NCBI GenBank assembly: GCA_027296045.1
Contig: JAPUJS010000565.1
Coordinates: 1 to 6,809 of the forward strand
DNA: 6,809 nt
Origin: a bacterium
GTDB taxonomy: Bacteria > Latescibacterota > UBA2968
Reading direction: 5' to 3'
Shown: one piece after another, positions 1-5,303 of the stretch
Layout of the letters: each line of letters starts with the position of its first letter
Numbering within the stretch: position 1 is the stretch's first letter
Made by a program: the position numbers and the translations under genes
The notes under the pieces: model-generated
Told to the model about the DNA's origin: nothing
Seen by the model: only the letters and a program-made list of their open reading frames with translations
Databases searched by the model: none

Positions 1-67
1 CTTCTTCGTTAAAATGCCTGAGTTGCTCCTCGGTGGCGCAGTATTGAAGCCAGTTTTTCTCGTCCAT
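1..67 (-). CDS. N-terminus of a probable third phytanoyl-CoA dioxygenase-like protein (cut by window edge)
   Basis: Only 22 codons are present, reading MDEKNWLQYCATEEQLRHFN then EE; the gene runs off the left edge. The pattern 'T-x-E-Q-L-x-x-F-x-E-E' at the very N-terminus is typical of PhyH-family dioxygenases, where it normally leads into a 'GYLVVEN'-like strand. That strand can be seen in both complete PhyH genes of this window. Two in-frame ATGs exist, at 73 and 67. I chose 67 because the GGAG at 77-74 lies 6 bases from it, whereas it directly abuts the ATG at 73. The Shine-Dalgarno site begins 2 bases after the stop of the upstream PhyH gene (80-82), so translation is probably coupled. 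The family call rests on a short stretch and is an inference. The presence of a gene start here is better supported. Confidence 0.6.
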   Translation of the reverse strand, partial: MDEKNWLQYCATEEQLRHFNEE

Positions 68-79
68 ATTCATCTCCGA

Positions 80-904
80 TCAAGAATGCCCCTTAAACGG
101 TCCGAAGAGATAATCCATCGGCCCATCCACAAACTGAGCGTTGTGATCCAGATCCTCGCTCACAAATGCGTCTTCGCACCCCTTCTGATACATCAACCTG
201 CGCACCCGCCGGAACCAGCGAATCTGATGCACCATGGCAATCATATGCCGGATCTCGTCCGACTCGTTGGGCACGCCCCGATGCCACAGTCGAATATCTC
301 GAATCACAAAGCTTCCCTTCTTGGACCGAACCCGCAGGGAAGCACGCTCTGAACTGTGTTTTGCAACCAGTTCCTCCGTTACATCGCCAATCACCAGATG
401 CGATCCCGGCCAGATCTCCGTACTGCCGTTGTGCTCATGCACATCCTGAGGCGAAATATTTACCACCAGCGTCGTCGCCGGATGCGCTTGTCCCCAGTCT
501 GGCCACAGGGGTCTCGCATCTCGATGGATGGGTTGCAACCCACTGCCCGGCGTATTGGTATTGCCGTTATAAAAAGAGTTAAAAACACCTTCGCCCAGCA
601 CGCCCTTTGTCACCTGAATAGCCAATGGATTCGACACAATCTCCGGAAAAACATAGGGCGCGTGGAGGGGCGGTCCCTGCTGCAAATGCCCTTTTACACG
701 TCCGGCACCCCCCCATTTTTTGGCCGACATCAGCTTGTGCGAATCTTCATTCATCTTTTCTTTTAACACATCCAAACAGGCGTGATCCACGGCATTTTCG
801 ACAACCAGATAGCCATCTTCACGCACGCCCTGCACCGCCTGAGAAAGATGATCGGATGTCATCTCCCCGGCTGATTGCTCTTCCGGTGTCAGCGTAATCG
901 TCAT
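80..904 (-). CDS. Phytanoyl-CoA dioxygenase (PhyH) family protein, Fe(II)/2-oxoglutarate-dependent
   Basis: Predicted cytosolic non-haem iron dioxygenase of 274 residues, a normal length for the family. Enzymes of this fold couple oxidative decarboxylation of 2-oxoglutarate to hydroxylation of an organic substrate. The N-terminal 'EDGYLVVENAV' (residues 29-39) is the usual first strand. The iron-binding triad is visible: H127 and D129 in 'IHRDARPLW', and the distal H208 in 'LWHRGVPN'. R219 is the likely 2-oxoglutarate carboxylate ligand. 'STEIWPGSH' (161-169) is the conserved loop before the distal half of the double-stranded beta-helix. The start at 904 has AAAGGA 7 bases upstream. It follows the enolase-superfamily gene by 91 bases and precedes another probable PhyH gene by 12. 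The substrate is unknown: many bacterial members act on small molecules, not on phytanoyl-CoA. Family assignment is firm, function beyond that is not. Confidence 0.93.
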   Translation of the reverse strand: MTITLTPEEQSAGEMTSDHLSQAVQGVREDGYLVVENAVDHACLDVLKEKMNEDSHKLMSAKKWGGAGRVKGHLQQGPPLHAPYVFPEIVSNPLAIQVTKGVLGEGVFNSFYNGNTNTPGSGLQPIHRDARPLWPDWGQAHPATTLVVNISPQDVHEHNGSTEIWPGSHLVIGDVTEELVAKHSSERASLRVRSKKGSFVIRDIRLWHRGVPNESDEIRHMIAMVHQIRWFRRVRRLMYQKGCEDAFVSEDLDHNAQFVDGPMDYLFGPFKGHS

Positions 905-995
905 AGGATATTCCTTTATGGCTTAAGAACGAGAGAAATTCCCAGATTTTCTCTACAGTCTCTGTGCTATAAATCATGTCTCTTATTGGGGTCTC
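905..995 (-). other. Intercistronic spacer with repeated GTCTCT motifs
   Basis: This 91-base gap lies between the dehydratase-like gene and the downstream PhyH gene. On the plus strand GTCTCT occurs at 958-963, 978-983 and 991-996 (the last overlaps the stop codon of the upstream gene), with a further TCTCT at 950-954. A weak AT-rich inverted repeat, AGAGAAA/TTTCTCT, sits at 932-938 and 948-954. I find no convincing sigma-70 promoter and no U-tract after the hairpin, so read-through from the upstream gene is the simplest reading. Confidence 0.35.
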
Positions 996-2096
996 TCAAT
1001 AATCTGAAATCGATCCGTCCTTGAGCACGTGGTGCGGCCAGGAGAATTGGTGCTTTGGATCGGCACCCACTTCTCGCGCCCGCTGTTCGTCTACCTCCAC
1101 GCCCAGTCCTGGACCTTCGGGCAGTGACACATAGCCTTCCTCATCCATCTCCCAGGTCTTGTGAGCCACCCCCTCGGGCAACTGGTGTGTATATCCTTCG
1201 TGGATCAGGAAAAATGGCACCGAAGCCGCCACGTGCAAACTGGCTGTAAGCCCCAGATACGACATCGTACAGTGAGGTGCAATCGGCACATAGTGGGCTT
1301 CGGCCAGGGCTGCCACTTTGCGCATCTGGGTGATCCCTCCGCCGTGCCCACAGTCGGGCTGTAAAATATCAATCACCTGCGCCTCCAGAATTTCCCGAAC
1401 CTCCCAGATGGTCCGATCTCGCTCGCCGGTTGCCAGCGGCACGGGCACAAACTCGCGCACTTTGCGCATCGCCTCGATATTTCCGGGCACCCAGGCCTCT
1501 TCCAGAAAGAGCAGATCGTCTGCCTTAAGATATCCGGCCATCTGCTTCACAATCGGTGGCGGCAAACAACTGTGCGCATCATACATCACCGCCCCGTCTG
1601 GGCCCACCTCTTCTCTGGCCTTGCGAATACTTTGCAACAAAGCCTGGACTTCGTCCGGGGTTCCCGCAAAAGGCTTTGGACCGCCAGGCCCCACCTTTTT
1701 TGCCTTTGGACTCGGATACATCCAGATCTTATCGCGAGTCGGCCCGCCCAGAAGCCGATAGACCGGCACGCCCCACAGCTTGCCCGCAATATCCCACAGT
1801 GCCATATCGATGGCCGAAATTGTATGCACCATGAACCCGCCGCCCCGCAAATTCCGGTGCGCCCGAAAAAGATTCTGCCAGTGGTGTTCAATCCGAGTCG
1901 GATTCTCCCCAATGATCAACTCCGAAAGCGACTCTGCCAGCGCACATGCCACCTTCGTCTCCATATTGTTAATCTCGCCCCAACCTGTCACATCCATATT
2001 GGTCGTAATCTTCACATAGCCTTTTCGCCCCACCGGAATGGCTTCCAAACCCGTTACACGGATGCTGGAACCACGATCTACCACTTCATTCGACAT
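996..2096 (-). CDS. Mandelate racemase/muconate lactonizing enzyme family protein (enolase superfamily), sugar-acid dehydratase-like
   Basis: Predicted Mg2+-dependent enolase-superfamily enzyme of 366 residues. It would abstract the proton alpha to a carboxylate and most likely dehydrate an aldonic or uronic acid. The N-terminal capping domain spans about residues 10-120, with 'AIDMALWDIAGKLWGVPVYRLLGG' type sequence at 95-118. The barrel carries metal ligands D173 (in 'YDAHS'), E199 ('LFLEEAW') and E225 ('ATGER'). H175, two residues after the first ligand, and H275 in 'IAPHC' are candidate acid/base residues. D248 in 'QPDCGHGG' is 27 residues before H275, the spacing of the mandelate racemase and galactonate dehydratase Asp-His dyad. 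E300 lies 25 residues after H275, as in galactonate dehydratase. The DxH arrangement favours the galactonate/mannonate dehydratase-like subgroup over the KxK racemases. The start at 2096 has GAGGAG 6 bases upstream and lies 19 bases after the preceding gene, indicating an operon. The exact substrate is not determined. Confidence 0.93.
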   Translation of the reverse strand: MSNEVVDRGSSIRVTGLEAIPVGRKGYVKITTNMDVTGWGEINNMETKVACALAESLSELIIGENPTRIEHHWQNLFRAHRNLRGGGFMVHTISAIDMALWDIAGKLWGVPVYRLLGGPTRDKIWMYPSPKAKKVGPGGPKPFAGTPDEVQALLQSIRKAREEVGPDGAVMYDAHSCLPPPIVKQMAGYLKADDLLFLEEAWVPGNIEAMRKVREFVPVPLATGERDRTIWEVREILEAQVIDILQPDCGHGGGITQMRKVAALAEAHYVPIAPHCTMSYLGLTASLHVAASVPFFLIHEGYTHQLPEGVAHKTWEMDEEGYVSLPEGPGLGVEVDEQRAREVGADPKHQFSWPHHVLKDGSISDY

Positions 2097-2115
2097 CGCC
2101 TACTCCTCTCCTGAC

Positions 2116-3177
2116 TCAAGATTCCGTTTGGTCAACTTTCTTTACCCAGTCCAATGTCGCGCGATTTGCTTTGGTTGCCTCACTCACCAGAGGCTCCACA
2201 ACCTCGCCCCGCTCGTCCCGAAATCCCGCATTTCGGCATCGATTCTGAAGATAGGCTCCACACACGTGCCAACCCACACAACAGGACAACTCCCGCAACC
2301 CTCGAATCATCGGCTCATACGCTGCCGGATCCCGTTGGGGAGGTCCTGCATCGGCCAGAAGAACCGGCAACCCCGTCTGACCATGCCAGCGTTCAAAATC
2401 AGGCCCGATTTCTTCGGCACGGGAGAAATACTGAAAACTCAAGACATCAACATAGGGCACCGCCGCTTCCAAAATCTCTTCCGGCAAAGGCGCTTTGGCC
2501 TCATATCGGTCTCCCAAAATTAAATGGTTCGGATCGTACCTTCGAATTGCATCGTGCGTCACCTGATAATACTTTTGGGCCATATCAAACAATTTTTTGC
2601 GTCCAGAACGGGAGTCCAGATGGGCGGGGTCAAACCATGGACCTTTGGGATTTGGCCCGTGATCTCTGTTATTTTGCGCATGCACCCAGGACGGACAGTC
2701 CACATAAAAATACCCGATCAGATTCGGATCGTTGGCCATCTGCACACAATCTTTCCGCGCCACAAAATCACACCACTCCTCAAACTCCTTGCTAAACACA
2801 TCGGGATAGGCCACTTCGCGATCCCACTGATGGACCTCTGCAAAAGGCAACATGTGACAGTATGGCATTCCAGACCACTGATATTCCTCATAGGTAAAAC
2901 TCCGTGAATGCCGGTACAGGGTTTTCCCACGAACCACTACCTCCTGCGTCCATCCAATCGAATTAAACCCCCATGTCTTCAAATCCAGTGCCACCCCTTC
3001 CTGAATCCACCGCTGTTCACTATTCCCAAACCGAGTTTGCCAGACATCTCCACTTTCGGAATAGCGCAACGTTGCCGAATCGATGTGATTCATCCCAATA
3101 GAAAAAAACGCCTCCGCCTCGGGTGTCAGAAACCACCAGTGCTCGTTGCGTTGGCCAACAGAAAAAAATGAAGACAT
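2116..3177 (-). CDS. Agarase-like TIM-barrel glycoside hydrolase-related protein
   Basis: Predicted protein of 353 residues resembling clan GH-A-type TIM-barrel proteins often annotated as agarase or hypothetical. The N-terminal 'HWWFLTPEAEAFFSIGMNHID' region (13-33) is the usual entry strand of that group, followed by 'ALDLKTWGFNSIG' (63-75), 'DPNLIGYFYVDCPSW' (150-164), 'DPNHLILGDRYEA' (215-227) and 'YVDVLSFQYFS' (242-252). Where classical GH-A and agarase proteins have an N-E pair after 'IGYF', this one has D160-C161. Where the nucleophile Glu is expected at the end of 'PVLLAxxG' it has D276. Catalysis may therefore differ or be lost. No signal peptide is visible, so it is probably cytosolic. 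An upstream in-frame ATG at 3231 is rejected: the ATG at 3177 has AAAGGA about 8 bases away, and the TTGACA promoter candidate would start transcription near 3237. The fold is likely; the substrate and activity are unknown. Confidence 0.8.
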   Translation of the reverse strand: MSSFFSVGQRNEHWWFLTPEAEAFFSIGMNHIDSATLRYSESGDVWQTRFGNSEQRWIQEGVALDLKTWGFNSIGWTQEVVVRGKTLYRHSRSFTYEEYQWSGMPYCHMLPFAEVHQWDREVAYPDVFSKEFEEWCDFVARKDCVQMANDPNLIGYFYVDCPSWVHAQNNRDHGPNPKGPWFDPAHLDSRSGRKKLFDMAQKYYQVTHDAIRRYDPNHLILGDRYEAKAPLPEEILEAAVPYVDVLSFQYFSRAEEIGPDFERWHGQTGLPVLLADAGPPQRDPAAYEPMIRGLRELSCCVGWHVCGAYLQNRCRNAGFRDERGEVVEPLVSEATKANRATLDWVKKVDQTES

Positions 3178-3243
3178 ACAGATTTTCCTTTCTAAAGCTT
3201 TCGTCCCGCTAGAATTGTCCTGAATCGGCATTCTCTGAGCACC

Positions 3244-3271
3244 AATATTTACATATATTTTCCCGTGTCAA
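3244..3271 (-). promoter_or_regulatory. Sigma-70-type promoter candidate for the TIM-barrel/dehydratase/PhyH unit
   Basis: On the minus strand a perfect TTGACA (3271-3266) is followed by 16 bases and AATATT (3249-3244), which matches the -10 consensus at 4 of 6 positions in a very AT-rich setting. Transcription would start near 3237, about 60 bases before the ATG at 3177. It lies directly downstream of a terminator-like hairpin, which makes biological sense. The -10 box is weak. Confidence 0.45.
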
Positions 3272-3311
3272 CAAAATAAAGGACGTCCGACAATCTTTGC
3301 CGAACGTCTTT
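3271..3311 (-). terminator. Possible imperfect intrinsic terminator after the first PhyH gene
   Basis: Read on the minus strand, AAAGACGTTCG (3311-3301), an 11-base loop and CGGACGTCCTTT (3289-3278) form a stem with one bulged base and one mismatch. A U-rich tail ATTTTGTT follows (3277-3270). It starts 26 bases after the stop codon of the PhyH gene at 3338. The stem is imperfect, so termination may be partial, with some read-through into the next genes. Confidence 0.4.
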
Positions 3312-3337
3312 CCATATGCGCTCCATCCAGGATGGAC

Positions 3338-4126
3338 TTATCGTACACATCCCGGATAAGTTTTACCCCGAACATGAAAATACTCGGGCCCATCTCCCTC
3401 TTTTGTATATCGCGACCGAGAAGACATATACGACAGCGCAATTGCCCGGCGCCATTTATCCGACCGGTTTGGAGCCGTGTAATGGGGCAACAACGAATGA
3501 AAAAATAGCCCGCCTCCTGCGGACACAGGTGACAACACCATATCGTCAAAGCTGTAGCTCGACTCATCCACCACAAAATCGTCGGTCACCCGCACGTGGG
3601 GCAGCGGCCCCCGATTATGCCATCCCGGGATCGCACCCATACACCCGTTCACCTCCGTCGCATCGTCCAGGGCAAACCAGCACGAACAGAGATCCATCGG
3701 TGCAACCGACCAGTAAGGCGAATCCTGGTGCATCCCCTTTTGCGACCCCACCTCGGGCGGCTTCAAAAGCAGTGCATTTCGAAACATCTTGATGTCCGGC
3801 CCCAAAATCTGCTCTATAATACCCACAATATTGTCATGGGTTCCCAGCTTTCGAAACAAATCGTCACCTTCTACCAGTCCGTCGATCTTACGGATGCCAT
3901 CGCCCGGATGATCCACCTCCAATTCCCCCCGTTGCACCCGGGGCTCCACCTGGATGCGGAGTGCATCGGTCGGCCGATCGCCATGCGTGTATTCTCGCAA
4001 CCGATCTCGCAACGCCTCTAACGCTTCGGGAGAAACCAGATTTTCCACCACCAGGAACCCGTCCCGATAATAAGCACCTAACTGGTCGTCCGTCAATTGG
4101 ATACAAGATGTCTCTGTAATCGCCAT
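3338..4126 (-). CDS. Phytanoyl-CoA dioxygenase (PhyH) family protein, first gene of the minus-strand cluster
   Basis: Predicted Fe(II)/2-oxoglutarate dioxygenase of 262 residues. 'YYRDGFLVVENLVSPEALEALRD' type sequence at 19-41 is the standard N-terminal helix and strand. Iron ligands are H133 and D135 in 'GMHQDSPYW' and distal H215 in 'LLPHYTAPNRS'. R226 or R227 is the likely 2-oxoglutarate ligand. 'GCMGAIPGWHNRG' (161-173) is the pre-distal loop. The C-terminus 'RGKTYPGCVR' looks intact. It differs widely from the other complete PhyH protein here, so the two are not a recent duplication. The start at 4126 has AGGAG 9 bases upstream; an in-frame ATG at 4186 is rejected because it lies in the AT-rich promoter region without a ribosome site. 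A minus-strand open frame at 3268-3576 is a shadow of this gene. The substrate is unknown; the neighbours suggest a role in the same small-molecule pathway. Confidence 0.93.
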   Translation of the reverse strand: MAITETSCIQLTDDQLGAYYRDGFLVVENLVSPEALEALRDRLREYTHGDRPTDALRIQVEPRVQRGELEVDHPGDGIRKIDGLVEGDDLFRKLGTHDNIVGIIEQILGPDIKMFRNALLLKPPEVGSQKGMHQDSPYWSVAPMDLCSCWFALDDATEVNGCMGAIPGWHNRGPLPHVRVTDDFVVDESSYSFDDMVLSPVSAGGGLFFHSLLPHYTAPNRSDKWRRAIALSYMSSRSRYTKEGDGPEYFHVRGKTYPGCVR

Positions 4127-4157
4127 GATCTCTGTCTCCTGAAAAAAATATGCTTTA

Positions 4158-4186
4158 AAAATACTCCATCTTTTTAGAAAAAACAA
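4158..4186 (-). promoter_or_regulatory. Weak promoter candidate for the minus-strand cluster
   Basis: TTGTTT (4186-4181), a 17-base spacer and TATTTT (4163-4158) on the minus strand lie 32 bases upstream of the PhyH start at 4126. Each box is a poor to moderate match, and the region is so AT-rich that chance matches are easy. Some promoter is expected here because this is a divergent intergenic region. Confidence 0.22.
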
Positions 4187-4192
4187 ATTTAT

Positions 4193-4208
4193 CCGATAAT
4201 AGGATCGG
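4193..4208. promoter_or_regulatory. Short inverted repeat in the divergent promoter region, possible operator
   Basis: CCGAT (4193-4197) and ATCGG (4204-4208) form a 5-bp inverted repeat around AATAGG. A second palindrome, CGGATCCG, lies at 4241-4248 inside the spacer of the plus-strand promoter candidate. The shared GGATC cores are 40 bases apart. A dimeric regulator controlling both directions could bind here, but the sites are short and may be chance. Confidence 0.2.
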
Positions 4209-4226
4209 CATCGCTCATATTAAGTA

Positions 4227-4255
4227 TTTACACAATGTCCCGGATCCGTTAAATT
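4227..4255 (+). promoter_or_regulatory. Promoter candidate for the beta-propeller gene
   Basis: TTTACA (4227-4232, 5 of 6 to consensus), a 17-base spacer and TAAATT (4250-4255, 4 of 6) fit a sigma-70-type promoter. Transcription would begin near 4262, giving a leader of about 39 bases before the ATG at 4301. The spacer contains the palindrome CGGATCCG. Confidence 0.42.
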
Positions 4256-4286
4256 CTCATAGAAATTCGGTCCACACATCCATACC

Positions 4287-4294
4287 TAAGGAGG
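4287..4294 (+). promoter_or_regulatory. Near-ideal Shine-Dalgarno site of the beta-propeller gene
   Basis: TAAGGAGG sits 6 bases before the ATG at 4301 and matches the full anti-Shine-Dalgarno core. This fixes the start and suggests strong translation. It is the best ribosome site in the window. Confidence 0.85.
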
Positions 4295-4300
4295 CCGACC

Positions 4301-5215
4301 ATGCTGATTGCCACCCGATCTACCGTCTACGCCCTGGAAACAGACACCCCGGAATCCATCTTGGACGACCAGCCCGTCGTCCGAGTTGCCGAAGGGGATC
4401 GCTTTCAAATTATCGCGCTGAAAACCGGCGATCTCGTTATCCTTTCGGAGGGTAACACCCAGACCCTCACCACCGGGATCAACGAGAATATCGAAGCCCT
4501 GCACATCCTGGGAGAAGACCCGCTTCACCTCCTCATCGGCACCGAAGCCCCCCACGTCTACCGTCTGCTCGATGGTAAAGTCGAACGCCTGGAAAGCTTT
4601 GCCCAACTCGAATGCCGGGACGACTTTTACACCCCCTGGGGTGGCCCTGCTGCCGTCCGCAGCTTCGCATCTACGCAAGACGGCTGGGTCTACGCCGACA
4701 TCCACGTCGGCAGCATTATGCGATCTCCCGATCGGGGAGACACCTGGGAACCCGTCACACCCGACCTGAACGATGACGTCCATCAGGTTGCCACCTCGCC
4801 TCAAACCAACGACCGGGTCTACGCCAATACCGCCCGAGCCGTCTACCTCAGCGACGACCGCGGTCAGACCTGGCATCATCGTTCCGAAGGCTTCCCCTAT
4901 CAATATGGCCGGGCCATCGCCGTCCACCCTACAGACACAGACTGCCTCCTGGCCACCGTCAGCAAAGGCCCCCACGGCGATGCCAGCGGCCAGCTATACC
5001 GTTCCACCAACGCCGGCCAGTCCTGGAATCACATCACCGAAGGCTATCCCGAAAGCCTCTCGGGCAACATCGATACCTTCCAGGTAGCCTTCTCACAAGA
5101 CGGCACTGCCTGGTCGATTGTCGAACAAACCCTGTACAAAAGTGACGACCGGGGCCAAACCTGGACCGCCTTCTGGACTGCACCCGAAGAAATCAACATG
5201 ATCGATTGCCGATAG
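4301..5215 (+). CDS. Asp-box (BNR repeat) beta-propeller protein
   Basis: Protein of 304 residues with four Asp-box motifs of the S-x-D-x-G-x-T-W type: SPDRGDTW (142-149), SDDRGQTW (184-191), STNAGQSW (235-242, degenerate) and SDDRGQTW (281-288). The spacings of 42, 51 and 46 residues fit one blade each. The N-terminal third lacks Asp-boxes but has strand-rich repeats such as 'LIATRSTVYALE' and 'LLIGTEAPHVYRLLDGKVERL', consistent with two or three further blades. Asp-boxes occur in sialidases, sortilin-like and photosystem-assembly propellers and are structural, not catalytic. I see no sialidase R-I-P motif, so an enzymatic role should not be assumed. The start 'MLIATRST' is not a signal peptide, so the protein is probably cytosolic. 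The TAAGGAGG site supports the start. It precedes the amidase gene by 88 bases. A binding or scaffold role is the cautious reading. Confidence 0.88.
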   Translation: MLIATRSTVYALETDTPESILDDQPVVRVAEGDRFQIIALKTGDLVILSEGNTQTLTTGINENIEALHILGEDPLHLLIGTEAPHVYRLLDGKVERLESFAQLECRDDFYTPWGGPAAVRSFASTQDGWVYADIHVGSIMRSPDRGDTWEPVTPDLNDDVHQVATSPQTNDRVYANTARAVYLSDDRGQTWHHRSEGFPYQYGRAIAVHPTDTDCLLATVSKGPHGDASGQLYRSTNAGQSWNHITEGYPESLSGNIDTFQVAFSQDGTAWSIVEQTLYKSDDRGQTWTAFWTAPEEINMIDCR

Positions 5216-5244
5216 TTCGTCCCAACTGCCCCCATCCCTTCCAA

Positions 5245-5283
5245 GTTTCGGGTTTGGGGTTTTGACAGTTGCAAACTCGAAAC
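5245..5283 (+). promoter_or_regulatory. 12-bp inverted repeat upstream of the amidase gene
   Basis: GTTTCGGGTTTG (5245-5256) and CAAACTCGAAAC (5272-5283) are complementary over 12 bases, with one G-U pair in RNA. The 15-base loop contains a perfect TTGACA (5262-5267). No U-tract follows, so it is not a standard terminator. It could be an operator at DNA level, or an intercistronic hairpin affecting RNA stability or access to the AGGAG site at 5294-5298. Confidence 0.55.
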
Positions 5284-5290
5284 ATATACG
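5262..5290 (+). promoter_or_regulatory. Promoter candidate for the amidase gene
   Basis: A perfect TTGACA (5262-5267) is followed by exactly 17 bases and TATACG (5285-5290, 4 of 6). The predicted start of transcription would be near 5297, inside the AGGAG site at 5294-5298. Such a transcript would lack a working Shine-Dalgarno site, so either it is nearly leaderless or the match is fortuitous and the gene is read from the upstream promoter. Confidence 0.35.
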
Positions 5291-5303
5291 ATCAGGAGTT
5301 CGC

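Noticed and set aside
1572..2114. 180-residue plus-strand open frame opposite the dehydratase-like gene
   Set aside because: It is an antisense shadow; the minus-strand gene shows all enolase-superfamily active-site residues.
3178..3231. Upstream start at 3231 for the TIM-barrel gene
   Set aside because: It has no Shine-Dalgarno site, the added 18 residues are not part of the usual N-terminus, and the promoter candidate would start almost at that codon.
3268..3576. Minus-strand 102-residue open frame overlapping the end of the first PhyH gene, as a possible frameshifted C-terminus
   Set aside because: The PhyH frame ends cleanly at 3338 with an intact H133/D135/H215 triad and a normal C-terminus. 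The overlapping frame has no family features.
4286..4975. 229-residue minus-strand open frame opposite the propeller gene
   Set aside because: It is a Gly/Val/Asp-rich shadow; the plus-strand gene has four Asp-boxes and an ideal ribosome site.
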